A stretch of DNA of 64,000 nt from Methanosarcina horonobensis HB-1 = JCM 15518 (lineage in GTDB: Archaea; Halobacteriota; Methanosarcinia; Methanosarcinales; Methanosarcinaceae), in assembly GCF_000970285.1 (NCBI RefSeq), contig NZ_CP009516.1, positions 434,001 through 498,000 on the forward strand. Reading direction: 5' to 3'. Shown one piece after another: positions 36,573-45,045 of this stretch (position 1 is the first letter of the stretch; each line of letters begins with the position of its first letter). A model generated the notes under the pieces. That model had not been told where the DNA came from. It saw only the letters and a list, made by a program, of their open reading frames with translations, and did no database searches. A program made the translations under genes and the position numbers.

Positions 36573-37688
36573 TTAGTTTTTCTCGGAGGCAGGTTCCGGA
36601 ATAGATTCTGCAATTTTCAGTATCTCGGCCTTCTCAAGGGAACCGCTCAGGGACATTTCAAGTTCTCCAAGATTCCACTTCAGGATCTTGAGGTCACCGA
36701 ATGCGTCAATGTATTTTCCTTCCTTTCCGTTAATACTTACATTTTCAGCCATCTGTGTAAGCATAGCGTTTTGTTCTGGCTTACTTTCGTAGATGGTCTG
36801 TGCTATCTGGAAACTTTCATCCCCTCTCTGGTAGTTAAGAATTGCAGTCTCTGAACCCTGACCTCCAGTGGCTGTCTCGTAGTTATCATATACCATTGTG
36901 TGATTAAGTACATAGCCTTCAGGAACGTACTCCGGGACGAGTATTTCAAAACTGGCTCTCTGTCTGGCTTCTTCAAGGCTCAGTTCTTCGGGAGCTTTAA
37001 AATCTTCTTCCAGGTCAAGAACTCTTATCTCTGCTCCTTCCGGAACCTCAAACTCGAATTCGGAATCAGGAATGCCGGTGTTTACTTCCAGGTCGCGCAT
37101 TTCCACTTCAATTACCAGGTTTTCTTTGCTGTCATACATCTCATATCTGAGAGCCATCCAGGTCTCTTTGTCCACCCACATTTTCGTCCGGGAAACAAGT
37201 CTGTAACCTTCTTTCTCAGTTTCGGGCTCAGCTTCAAGGACATATGCGCTCCTTCCGTCCACCTCTTCTACTCCCAGGATGGAAACATTTGTTTCATTCA
37301 GGAAATCCTCTATGAGCCTTACGTAATCACTTCCCTTCAAAAGCGGTTCCTCAGGCAGTTCAATCTTGGTAACTGTATTCGTCCGTGGATCGTAGCTCCA
37401 CACGAACTTCCCGTCCGAAACTGCTGCAACTTCTTCTTCTCCCTGTTCTATTACCAGGTTCTTCATCAGGTTCGGCTTTTTGTACATCATCCTGATTTCG
37501 TTTTCCATAACCTTTTCCCCGTTGACATAGGTTGCCATGTACATTATTCCGGAGTAATCTTCGAGGTTTTCCTGTTTTTCCTGCATCTTTGTTGCGATCT
37601 CTTCTGCACTCAGCTCTTCCTCACACCCTGATGCAAAGAGAGCCAGGCTTATCAAAATTATTAAGGCTAATGCTTTCGTCCTTCTCAT
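36573..37688 (-). CDS. LolA-like/DUF4367 lipoprotein, paralogue 3
   Basis: The protein has 371 residues beginning MRRTKALALIILISLALFAS with lipobox LFASGC. It aligns with paralogues 1 and 2 throughout: AEEIATKMQEKQENLEDYSG, TKMWVDKETWMALRYEMYD, FEVPEGAEIRVLDLEEDF and FEILVPEYVPEGYVL. It lies divergent from the intact DUF62 gene. The family appears expanded by local duplication. The function is unknown; LolA-type folds bind acyl chains in bacteria. Confidence 0.8.
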   Translation of the reverse strand: MRRTKALALIILISLALFASGCEEELSAEEIATKMQEKQENLEDYSGIMYMATYVNGEKVMENEIRMMYKKPNLMKNLVIEQGEEEVAAVSDGKFVWSYDPRTNTVTKIELPEEPLLKGSDYVRLIEDFLNETNVSILGVEEVDGRSAYVLEAEPETEKEGYRLVSRTKMWVDKETWMALRYEMYDSKENLVIEVEMRDLEVNTGIPDSEFEFEVPEGAEIRVLDLEEDFKAPEELSLEEARQRASFEILVPEYVPEGYVLNHTMVYDNYETATGGQGSETAILNYQRGDESFQIAQTIYESKPEQNAMLTQMAENVSINGKEGKYIDAFGDLKILKWNLGELEMSLSGSLEKAEILKIAESIPEPASEKN

Positions 37689-37808
37689 TTCCCTTTCACT
37701 TTCCTGGACTTTTCTATATTTTCTAATGTCAGCCTGTATCTACTCACACCTTAATATTATTTTTCAATCTAACATACTCTGAAATAGCAAAAAAGCCGAA
37801 TAATATTC

Positions 37809-38597
37809 ATGTCTATCATTTCCCTTACCACTGATTTCGGAGACCTCTATCCTGCAGCCATGAAAGCCGTGATTCTTGGAATCAATCCCGGAGTGCAGAT
37901 TGTTGATATAACCCATTCTATCCGGCAGGCAGGAATCAGGGAAGGCGCTTTTGCACTGTATTCACTTGTCCCGTATTTCCCGGCTAAAAGCGTGCATATA
38001 GGAGTTGTCGACCCAGGAGTTGGAACTTCCCGCCGGGCACTTACCCTGAAAGCCGGCCCGGAAGGAGAAGAGCAATTTTTTGTAGGTCCTGATAACGGGC
38101 TCATGATCCCTGCAGCCCGCAGGCTTGGGAATATGGAAGTGTACGAGATCACAAATAAGGAAATAATGCTCAACTCAGGAATTTCTACAACATTTCACGG
38201 CAGGGATATTTTCGCACCTGTGGGGGCAAGGCTCTCAAAGGGTATGTTGATCGAGACTGTCGGGCACAGGATTTCGGATTTCGTAGACCTTGATTTCGGA
38301 AATGTAGGAATTGACGGGCCGTTTCTTGTAGGGGAAGTTGTTTTTGCTGATAGTTTCGGAAACGTGATTACGAATATTCCTGAAGCTGCGGTCCTGAAGT
38401 TCCGTAATTTCGGCTCGCAGGTGGAAGTAAACGGCAGGAAAGTTTCTTTTGTTCAAACATACGGTTTTGTCAGACAGGGAGAGGCACTTGCACTCATAGG
38501 CAGCCACAGCTTTCTGGAAATCGCAGTAAATAAAGGAAGCGCGGCTCTGCAGTTCGGTCTCAAAAGCGGGGATCCTGTGGCAATAAAGGTTCTGTGA
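37809..38597 (+). CDS. SAM hydroxide adenosyltransferase (DUF62, SAM hydrolase)
   Basis: The protein has 262 residues and belongs to the fluorinase/chlorinase/DUF62 family, which hydrolyses S-adenosylmethionine to adenosine and methionine. Motifs are ISLTTDFGDLYPAAMKAVI, VVDPGVGTSRRAL, FVGPDNGLMIPAA, FHGRDIFAPVGARLS and ADSFGNVITNIPE. The VDPGVGT and DSFGN..TN blocks are those of the hydrolase group. A broken older copy lies at 35840-36362. Single gene; no halogenase-type neighbours. Confidence 0.92.
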   Translation: MSIISLTTDFGDLYPAAMKAVILGINPGVQIVDITHSIRQAGIREGAFALYSLVPYFPAKSVHIGVVDPGVGTSRRALTLKAGPEGEEQFFVGPDNGLMIPAARRLGNMEVYEITNKEIMLNSGISTTFHGRDIFAPVGARLSKGMLIETVGHRISDFVDLDFGNVGIDGPFLVGEVVFADSFGNVITNIPEAAVLKFRNFGSQVEVNGRKVSFVQTYGFVRQGEALALIGSHSFLEIAVNKGSAALQFGLKSGDPVAIKVL

Positions 38598-38757
38598 CTA
38601 CTCCTATCACTGACAGACATCTATCGGAATTCTGAAGAGGTATAGCCTTAATCTATAGATTTATAAGATACTTTTCTATCTCTTTTCCAGCTCTCTTCTT
38701 ACCCGATAAACGCCGGAATTATTATATAATTCTTCGAATACAGACTGGCCGTTTAGA

Positions 38758-40260
38758 ATGAGATTTAGTAGCATGAGGACTTACAAACTCGAATTTCTTT
38801 TCCTTTTTGTTCTGGCAATTTTGAGTTTTTTAACGCTTTTCGGGAACGAAAGTACAGGTACTGCCAGTGGAAATTCTTCAAACACTTTCTGGCTCCCTTC
38901 TGCAGTAATGCAGTCTACAGCTGCTTTATATGCGGTATTTATTGCAATTTTCATCCTTTCCCTTCAGAACAACAGAGAAAATATCAATTCCATTGCCAAC
39001 CGCATAAAACCTACCTTGAAGGTCGTATCCTATACGGCAGCAGGCACGATTTATTTTAACGGACTGATACTGATCGTCTTTAGCCTGGGCACTTTTTCTG
39101 AGGGTAAAATGAAAATCCTGCTCCTCTTTTCGCTCTTTTCTATGGTAGCGTCACTAATAGCTATTGTCTATTCCTCGATGAACCTGTTGAGCGATATCTC
39201 AGGTCTGAAGACTTCATCAGAGAAATTAACCTACATTTCAGATCTTGTCAGAGGACTGGAAGGACCTGATTCCGAAAATCTCTTAATGAAAAACAGTAAA
39301 AATATCGATTTCTGTATTCAGTCTCTGGATGACGAAAATCCTGAAGTCAGGGCAATTGCCGCCGAAGCTCTGAGTCAGGTAAGGGAGAAGAAGGCTGAAA
39401 AGGCACTTATCGAAATTCTTGAAGACCGAAGTTCCACTGTAAGGATTGCGGTGATTAAAACTCTTACTTTGATAGGAAGCGAAGACGCCGTAGAACCTCT
39501 GATTAAACAGCTGGCTGACAAAGACCCGGCAATAAGGGCCCGTATTATAGAGACTCTCGGAAACCTGCAGGACAGGAGGGCTACGGGACCTATTATAAAA
39601 AATCTGGATGACAAAGTCCCTGAAGTCAGATTTGCAGCAGCCCGGGCACTTGGAATCCTGGGTGATGAAAGGGCAGAAGAAGCCCTTATAGCAAAGCTTG
39701 ATGAAAGCCCTGTGGAGTTTCGTTGCCAGGTGGTTCAGGCTCTCGGAAAAATAGGAAGTGAAAAGTCAGTTTCTGCGCTTATATCCAGGCTGCAGGATAA
39801 AGATCCTGAGATTCGGAAACACACAGCTGAAGCTCTTGGGAAGCTTGGCAGTCCACAGGCTGTTGAGCCTCTTCTCAGGTGCCTGAAAGACAAAACTGCT
39901 GAAGTAAGAAACGCCGCTGCATATTCTCTTGGAACACTCAGAGCTGAGAAAGCAGCAGCCCCTTTAATAGAAATGCTGCAAGAGAAAGACCCTGAACTGA
40001 GAATCACATCGGTATATGCCCTTGGAGAGATAGGCAGCTGCGAGGCAGTTGAGCCTCTTCTTGAGCTCCTCGATGACAACAACCCCTGGCTTAGACAATA
40101 TGCTGCCGAAGCCCTGGGAAAAATCGGAGACATAAAGGCAACGAGTTCCCTTATTAAAAACCTGGATGACCCGGAACTGAAAGTAAGGTGGGCTGTGGCC
40201 GAAGCTCTAAGGATGCTGAATAAACGGAATCTGGTGAAAGAGCCAGGTGGAGGTATCTAA
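38758..40260 (+). CDS. Membrane-anchored HEAT-repeat (PBS lyase type) protein
   Basis: The protein has 500 residues. Four membrane helices lie in the first 140 residues (FLFLFVLAILSFLTLFG, AALYAVFIAIFILSLQNN and two more). From about residue 185 there are ten or so HEAT repeats of about 31 residues, with repeating units such as DEDPEVRAIAAEALSQ-like and VRFAAARALGILGDERAEEA. Such repeats bind proteins. The partner and role are unknown. ATG 38773 is a possible alternative start. Confidence 0.82.
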   Translation: MRFSSMRTYKLEFLFLFVLAILSFLTLFGNESTGTASGNSSNTFWLPSAVMQSTAALYAVFIAIFILSLQNNRENINSIANRIKPTLKVVSYTAAGTIYFNGLILIVFSLGTFSEGKMKILLLFSLFSMVASLIAIVYSSMNLLSDISGLKTSSEKLTYISDLVRGLEGPDSENLLMKNSKNIDFCIQSLDDENPEVRAIAAEALSQVREKKAEKALIEILEDRSSTVRIAVIKTLTLIGSEDAVEPLIKQLADKDPAIRARIIETLGNLQDRRATGPIIKNLDDKVPEVRFAAARALGILGDERAEEALIAKLDESPVEFRCQVVQALGKIGSEKSVSALISRLQDKDPEIRKHTAEALGKLGSPQAVEPLLRCLKDKTAEVRNAAAYSLGTLRAEKAAAPLIEMLQEKDPELRITSVYALGEIGSCEAVEPLLELLDDNNPWLRQYAAEALGKIGDIKATSSLIKNLDDPELKVRWAVAEALRMLNKRNLVKEPGGGI

Positions 40261-40348
40261 AGGTAAAGAAAAAGCCGTTTTAAAAGCCCTCCATTATGCC
40301 CTGGGTGGACTTCCTGAAATTTTCACTGGCAGGACTGATATCCAGACT

Positions 40349-41320
40349 TCAGGGCAGTCTGGAACTGGCAATTGCTTCTGGGTTTACAATATTCTGAGGT
40401 CTTCCGGCTACGAATCTCTCTACATTTTCCACGCAAACGTGTGTGCACTCTTCAAGGGATTCTTCCGAGAGAAAAGCTATATGCGGCGTAAGTACAACGT
40501 TTTCCAGTTCAGTCAACGGGTCATTTGCTGGCAGCGGCTCTTTTTCAAAAACATCCAGACCGGCTCCACGGATTTCTTTCTTTTTCAGAGCTTCCACAAG
40601 AGCAGCTTCATCTACCACTTTTCCCCTGGCAGTATTTATCAGGATAGCACTTTTTTTCATTTTTGCAAGTTCTCTAGCCCCGATCATTTTTTCCGTGGCA
40701 GGAGTTAAAGGGACGTGAAGGGTAACAATATCCGACTCTGCGAGCAGTGTGTCAAGATCAACAAATTTTACTCTCAGCTTTTTTGCTTTTTCCTCACTGG
40801 GATGGCCGGTTACGGACAGTACGTTCATATTGAATCCATGAGCTATCTGGATTACCCTCCCTCCTATACTGCCAGTACCTACAACTCCTATTATTTTTCC
40901 CATAAGCTGGTTCCCTATGTAGTCCCTCCAGTCGAATTTTCCCTCCCGCAGCCTGCTGTCTGCAACGTGAACTTTTCTCATGAGATTCAGGGTAAGGGCA
41001 AAAACCATCTCAGCAACTGAATCAAAAGCATAGTCAGGGACATTGGACACAACTATACCCTTCTCAGTTGCTGTTTTAATGTCTATGTGGTCATATCCGG
41101 TCTGCCATACCGAAACCATTCTGAGGTTCCGGGATGCATTAAATGCCTCTTTTGAAAAGCCGTATCTTCCTGTTATGACTATGTCCGCATCCTTTACCCT
41201 ATCTATGAACTCCCTCGTTGATGAGGGTATTTTTTCATAGACTTCCAGTTCTCCGAGGTTCTCCAGCCTTTCTCGATACTCTCCGGGCAGGAATATAGGA
41301 TCTGAAACCACTATTTTCAT
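40349..41320 (-). CDS. D-isomer-specific 2-hydroxyacid dehydrogenase
   Basis: The protein has 323 residues. The NAD-binding motif is VVGTGSIGGRV. The catalytic Arg is in ILINTARGKVVDEAALVEAL, the Glu in GLDVFEKEPLP and the His in LTPHIAFLSEES. It resembles phosphoglycerate dehydrogenase without the regulatory C-terminal domains, so the substrate is uncertain (glycerate, hydroxypyruvate or similar). Its ATG overlaps the YHS gene stop by one base (TAATG), implying coupled translation. Confidence 0.88.
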   Translation of the reverse strand: MKIVVSDPIFLPGEYRERLENLGELEVYEKIPSSTREFIDRVKDADIVITGRYGFSKEAFNASRNLRMVSVWQTGYDHIDIKTATEKGIVVSNVPDYAFDSVAEMVFALTLNLMRKVHVADSRLREGKFDWRDYIGNQLMGKIIGVVGTGSIGGRVIQIAHGFNMNVLSVTGHPSEEKAKKLRVKFVDLDTLLAESDIVTLHVPLTPATEKMIGARELAKMKKSAILINTARGKVVDEAALVEALKKKEIRGAGLDVFEKEPLPANDPLTELENVVLTPHIAFLSEESLEECTHVCVENVERFVAGRPQNIVNPEAIASSRLP

Positions 41321-41508
41321 TATACCGCACTTTCCTGACTATGGAAACTAAGGTACTTTTCCGGATTCTCTTCGAACTTTTTCATGCAGTCATACGAACA
41401 GAAATAATATTCTCTACCTCTGTAATTGACTTTGTACTCTACGTCCCTTCCTGTAACATCCATGTTGCATACGGGATCAAGTCTTGTTCCGGTTCCTTTT
41501 ACTGGCAT
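41320..41508 (-). CDS. YHS-domain small metal-binding protein
   Basis: The 62-residue protein has LDPVCNMDV, VNYRGREYYFCSYDCMKKF and NPEKYL, a complete YHS domain with Cys residues suited to bind a metal such as Cu or Zn. These occur alone or attached to copper ATPases. It is translationally coupled to the 2-hydroxyacid dehydrogenase downstream, an unusual partner. AGGAGG-like bases precede the ATG. Confidence 0.9.
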   Translation of the reverse strand: MPVKGTGTRLDPVCNMDVTGRDVEYKVNYRGREYYFCSYDCMKKFEENPEKYLSFHSQESAV

Positions 41509-42147
41509 ATTTTTCCTCCTACAATCAAATCTCGACTTTTAATCCAATGTCGACTAAGGGTTCCAGTCCGCAAAGAGGGAAACTGCAATAGAAGCGAGAG
41601 GAGCTGCGAATTTCACATGGTGAAGAACCAGTTTACAGTTATAATTTTCTCTATATTTCTTCTCCAGTGGGATTTCTTTCTCCTGTAAGATCCCTTTAAT
41701 GGAGATGTTTTTACTTTTATAACGGCAAAGCTATTTTTTAACGGAATTTTAAAAACCGAAGATTGTCGGCAACTTTCCGTTCTCCTATAACTGCACTTCC
41801 CCCAGATAGATTCAGTAAAAACCCCAATAATTGATTATTTTTATAATATTTAGCAATTTTTATACAATTATTTTTTGGAGAGCATATTTACCCTTCCTGT
41901 TTTTTACTTCATGGACTAATTTCTAAATCATACTCATGGTAGTTTTAAGGTTACTTTGTATGAACTTTGGAAAAAGTAGACTTGTTTTATGTTTTCTTAG
42001 TAAATTTCAACAAATTTTTATATCGCTTTCTAATAAACGGTTAAATTACGTTGGTATCCTTCAGGCCTTGTGTTTGAAAAACTTGCTTTTCATTAAGTTT
42101 TCTCTCAATGTTTTATGATATTGAACCAAAAATGGAGCTAAATTCCT
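41509..42147. other. AT-rich spacer without supported genes
   Basis: The stretch between the YHS gene and the KAP gene is AT-rich with many T runs. An open frame at 41936-42118 has no codon bias, no ribosome site and no recognisable product. No RNA fold was evident. Confidence 0.4.
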
Positions 42148-44814
42148 TTGGCAGGCGATAAGTCTAACTCAACTTCTTGCTACATGCATAGTGACACTGC
42201 AACAGGAAAAGATTCACTCGGATTCAAACCTTATGTCGAGGCTATCGCAGAATTTCTTACCGCTGAGGGAACTTTAGCTCCGATTACTCTTTCTATTGAG
42301 GGGCAATGGGGGTGCGGTAAATCTTCTTTCATGAAGCAACTGAAAGAGGAAATTGAAAAGGGAAATATATGCGATATATCTATTAGAGAATTTTTGAAGT
42401 ATCTATTCTTAAATAAGAAAAAAGCAGGTCTTCCTGAATTAAAATCTCTTATTTCAAAACTAGAAATCCTTTTTTCTTCCATTGAAGAAAAATTCTCACA
42501 AAATAATGGAAATGAGCCAAATAATCAAGATGAAAATTTTGATCTATATTCCTTCGAAAATAAAATAAGAGCAATTCTAATATATATCCCTTTAAAAATT
42601 AATAGAAGAAAGTATTTTACAGTATGGTTCAACTGCTGGAGATATGAGAAAGAAGACGAGTTATGGGCTGCTTTTGCACTTAATTTTATGGAAGAGTTAT
42701 CAAAAAAACTTCCTTGGTACTACAAAATAATTTCACAGTTTAGGTTAATTTGGCGAAGATATTATATTAAATTTAGTTACACGTCCGTTATTCTTATTTA
42801 CCTTTTATTGAGAATAATTTCTTTCATAATTATTTTCTTATTCTTATTCTTAGTAATCAGTTATATCTTGAAATTTTTTGGAATAAGTCCTTCAAATGGT
42901 TTAGGCATACTGTCATTGAGTCCAGAAAATATCGTAGAGTTTTCGGGTATTATTACACTTTTAACTTCTTTTATAATTGTTGTAAACCACTTTTTCAGTA
43001 AAGAACCGTTCACAGATCTCTTTACAGATCCCTTGGGTCTGAAAAAACTTGAGTCAAATACTAATTATAAGGAACGCCTTCCTTTCAGAGAGCATTTTTA
43101 TTCTGACTTTAATGAAATAATTAAATCATATGTAAGAAATTCGAAAGTTTATGTTTTTATTGATGATCTTGACCGTGCCGAAGTTCCAAAGGCAGCGGAG
43201 CTGATGCAAGCAATTAACCTCATGATTTCTGAGGATTCCAAGGTGTATTTTTCAATAGGTATGGATAGAAAAATTATCTCTGCAGGACTTGCGGCTAAAC
43301 ACGAAAAAGTTATCGACTACTTGGGTATCGAAGGACTTGAATATGGTTATGATTTCATTGAAAAATTTATCCAGCTTCCGTTTAAAGTGCCCAGTCCAAA
43401 AAGCGTCGATTTTTTAAAATTTTTAGTATCAGCTAATGAAACCGGTAATTCTTTAGGTATATCCGAGCCTATAAGTGAATACAGTATCTTCGAAGATTTT
43501 ACTTCTGATAAACTTCCTGAAGAAGATATCGGATCCTTCCCGAATGAAAATAGCAGACAAGAAATAGGAACAGATACTTCTAACAATGTTGAAATCAAAT
43601 CTAATTACCCAAAAATCCTGAACGATATGGATTGTATCGAAGATTTTGAAACCTCAAAGATGATTTTGGAAATGGTTTCTCCTGCTTTGGATAATAATCC
43701 TCGTAGAATAAAACAATTCATTAATCAGTTTCGTTTTCAGAGAACTATAGGAAAAAGAACAGGTCTATTTTGTTATGATGAGGATACCAATTTTGAAAAC
43801 ATGTGGAATTGTAGAAAGCTTGCAAAATTCGTGGCAATAAACATAAATTGGAACTCTCTCATTTCTGCTCTGAATTCAAACAAGGCACTTCTTACCCTTT
43901 TACAGGAATATGCATTGAATTCGGAAAATGAAGATAAAAATCTGGAAAAATGGACTCGAGATGAAAGATTGATAAGGTTATTGAGATACGGTTGCATAGA
44001 AGAGGACAATCTTTCGCAAACTGTAGATGATTATACTCTTTCAGGTCTTGATTTTTCTAAGTTGTTGCAAATTTCACCTATAGTCTTATATCTTGAAGAC
44101 GAAAATGTACTTAGCCCCTTGCCTGAAGCTATAGGATTTATGGGATTTTTCTTGATCCCTGAAGGGGAATTCATGATGGGGTCCCCTCAGGATGAATTGG
44201 GTAGATCCTCCGAAGAAGGGCCTGTCCACAAAGTAACGATTAAAAATTCCTTTTACCTTAGTAAATATCCTGTGACTCAGAAGCATTGGAAAAAAGTTAT
44301 GGGGAATAATCCTTCTTCTTTCAAGGGTGATTACCTTCCTGTAGAAAATGTTTCATGGGACGATGTTCAGGAATTCCTCAAAAAACTCAATGAAACTGAA
44401 AGTGTTCATAAGTATCGTCTGCCTTCTGAAGCTGAGTGGGAATACGCCTGTAGGGCTAAAACTATTTCAAGATACTCATTTGGTGATGATGAATCGATGC
44501 TCAGGGATTATGCTTGGTACCGTGGTCAATCTGAAGGTAAAACTCATCCAGTTGCACAGAAAAAACCTAATTCATGGGGTCTTTATGATATGCATGGGGA
44601 TGTCTGGGAATGGGTACAGGACAAGTGGCATGATAACTATAATGGTTCTCCTTCCGATGGTAGCGCTTGGGAAGATGGAGATAGTCCTAAACGTGTAATA
44701 CGGGGAGGTGGATGGCATAACAACGCTAGTTACTGTCGATCGGCGAACCGCTCCGGGGACATCCAAAGCAATCGCGACGCCGATATTGGCTTTCGTCTTC
44801 TGATGGAATTATAA
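42148..44814 (+). CDS. KAP-family P-loop NTPase fused to an FGE/SUMF1 domain
   Basis: The protein has 888 residues. The KAP NTPase has Walker A EGQWGCGKSSF near residues 51-60 and Walker B VYVFIDDLDRAEV near 334-345. Between them two pairs of hydrophobic helices (about 205-285) are inserted, the classic KAP layout anchoring it to the membrane. From about 670 an FGE-sulfatase domain begins (IPEGEFMMGSPQDELG, YPVTQKHWKKVMGNNPSSF, RLPSEAEWEYACRA, WGLYDMHGDVWEWV) and ends RGGGWHNNAS...GFRLLMEL. Start codon TTG with GGAG before it. The fusion suggests a conflict or signalling role; no partner gene is adjacent. Confidence 0.85.
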   Translation: MAGDKSNSTSCYMHSDTATGKDSLGFKPYVEAIAEFLTAEGTLAPITLSIEGQWGCGKSSFMKQLKEEIEKGNICDISIREFLKYLFLNKKKAGLPELKSLISKLEILFSSIEEKFSQNNGNEPNNQDENFDLYSFENKIRAILIYIPLKINRRKYFTVWFNCWRYEKEDELWAAFALNFMEELSKKLPWYYKIISQFRLIWRRYYIKFSYTSVILIYLLLRIISFIIIFLFLFLVISYILKFFGISPSNGLGILSLSPENIVEFSGIITLLTSFIIVVNHFFSKEPFTDLFTDPLGLKKLESNTNYKERLPFREHFYSDFNEIIKSYVRNSKVYVFIDDLDRAEVPKAAELMQAINLMISEDSKVYFSIGMDRKIISAGLAAKHEKVIDYLGIEGLEYGYDFIEKFIQLPFKVPSPKSVDFLKFLVSANETGNSLGISEPISEYSIFEDFTSDKLPEEDIGSFPNENSRQEIGTDTSNNVEIKSNYPKILNDMDCIEDFETSKMILEMVSPALDNNPRRIKQFINQFRFQRTIGKRTGLFCYDEDTNFENMWNCRKLAKFVAININWNSLISALNSNKALLTLLQEYALNSENEDKNLEKWTRDERLIRLLRYGCIEEDNLSQTVDDYTLSGLDFSKLLQISPIVLYLEDENVLSPLPEAIGFMGFFLIPEGEFMMGSPQDELGRSSEEGPVHKVTIKNSFYLSKYPVTQKHWKKVMGNNPSSFKGDYLPVENVSWDDVQEFLKKLNETESVHKYRLPSEAEWEYACRAKTISRYSFGDDESMLRDYAWYRGQSEGKTHPVAQKKPNSWGLYDMHGDVWEWVQDKWHDNYNGSPSDGSAWEDGDSPKRVIRGGGWHNNASYCRSANRSGDIQSNRDADIGFRLLMEL

Positions 44815-44875
44815 CCATTTTCTTCTTTACCACTTTATCGCTCCAGTTAGTTATTGAAGTATAGTTGAATTCCAA

Positions 44876-44937
44876 CTGGTGAAGCCCGAAGGCGCAAAGC
44901 GTGCGCAGCCACCGGAGCTTGAGATGTGAGCTCCTTA
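44876..44937. other. Two GC-rich hairpins downstream of the KAP-FGE gene
   Basis: GCGCA-AAGCG-TGCGC (about 44892-44906) and GGAGCT-TGAGATGTG-AGCTCC (about 44915-44935) are perfect stems, and GGTG/CACC may close the first. They lie 70-120 bases after the stop in otherwise AT-rich DNA. They may be a terminator, a structured RNA or a repeat element. Confidence 0.4.
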
Positions 44938-45045
44938 CTTTAAAAATAGTTGTGTTTATTCAGACAATGAAGCTTTTTTGATTTTCTCTAAATATAGTTC
45001 TCATGTAGCGATTTAATGTACTTCTTAAGTGTCATTTTCTGGGTT

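Noticed and set aside
41560-41690. Minus-strand peptide AAPLASIAVSLFADWNP, perhaps the end of a transporter
   Set aside because: Only 17 residues fit, with no match I can name.
41936-42118. Sixty-codon plus-strand frame before the KAP gene
   Set aside because: Hydrophobic by AT-richness, no ribosome site, no codon bias.
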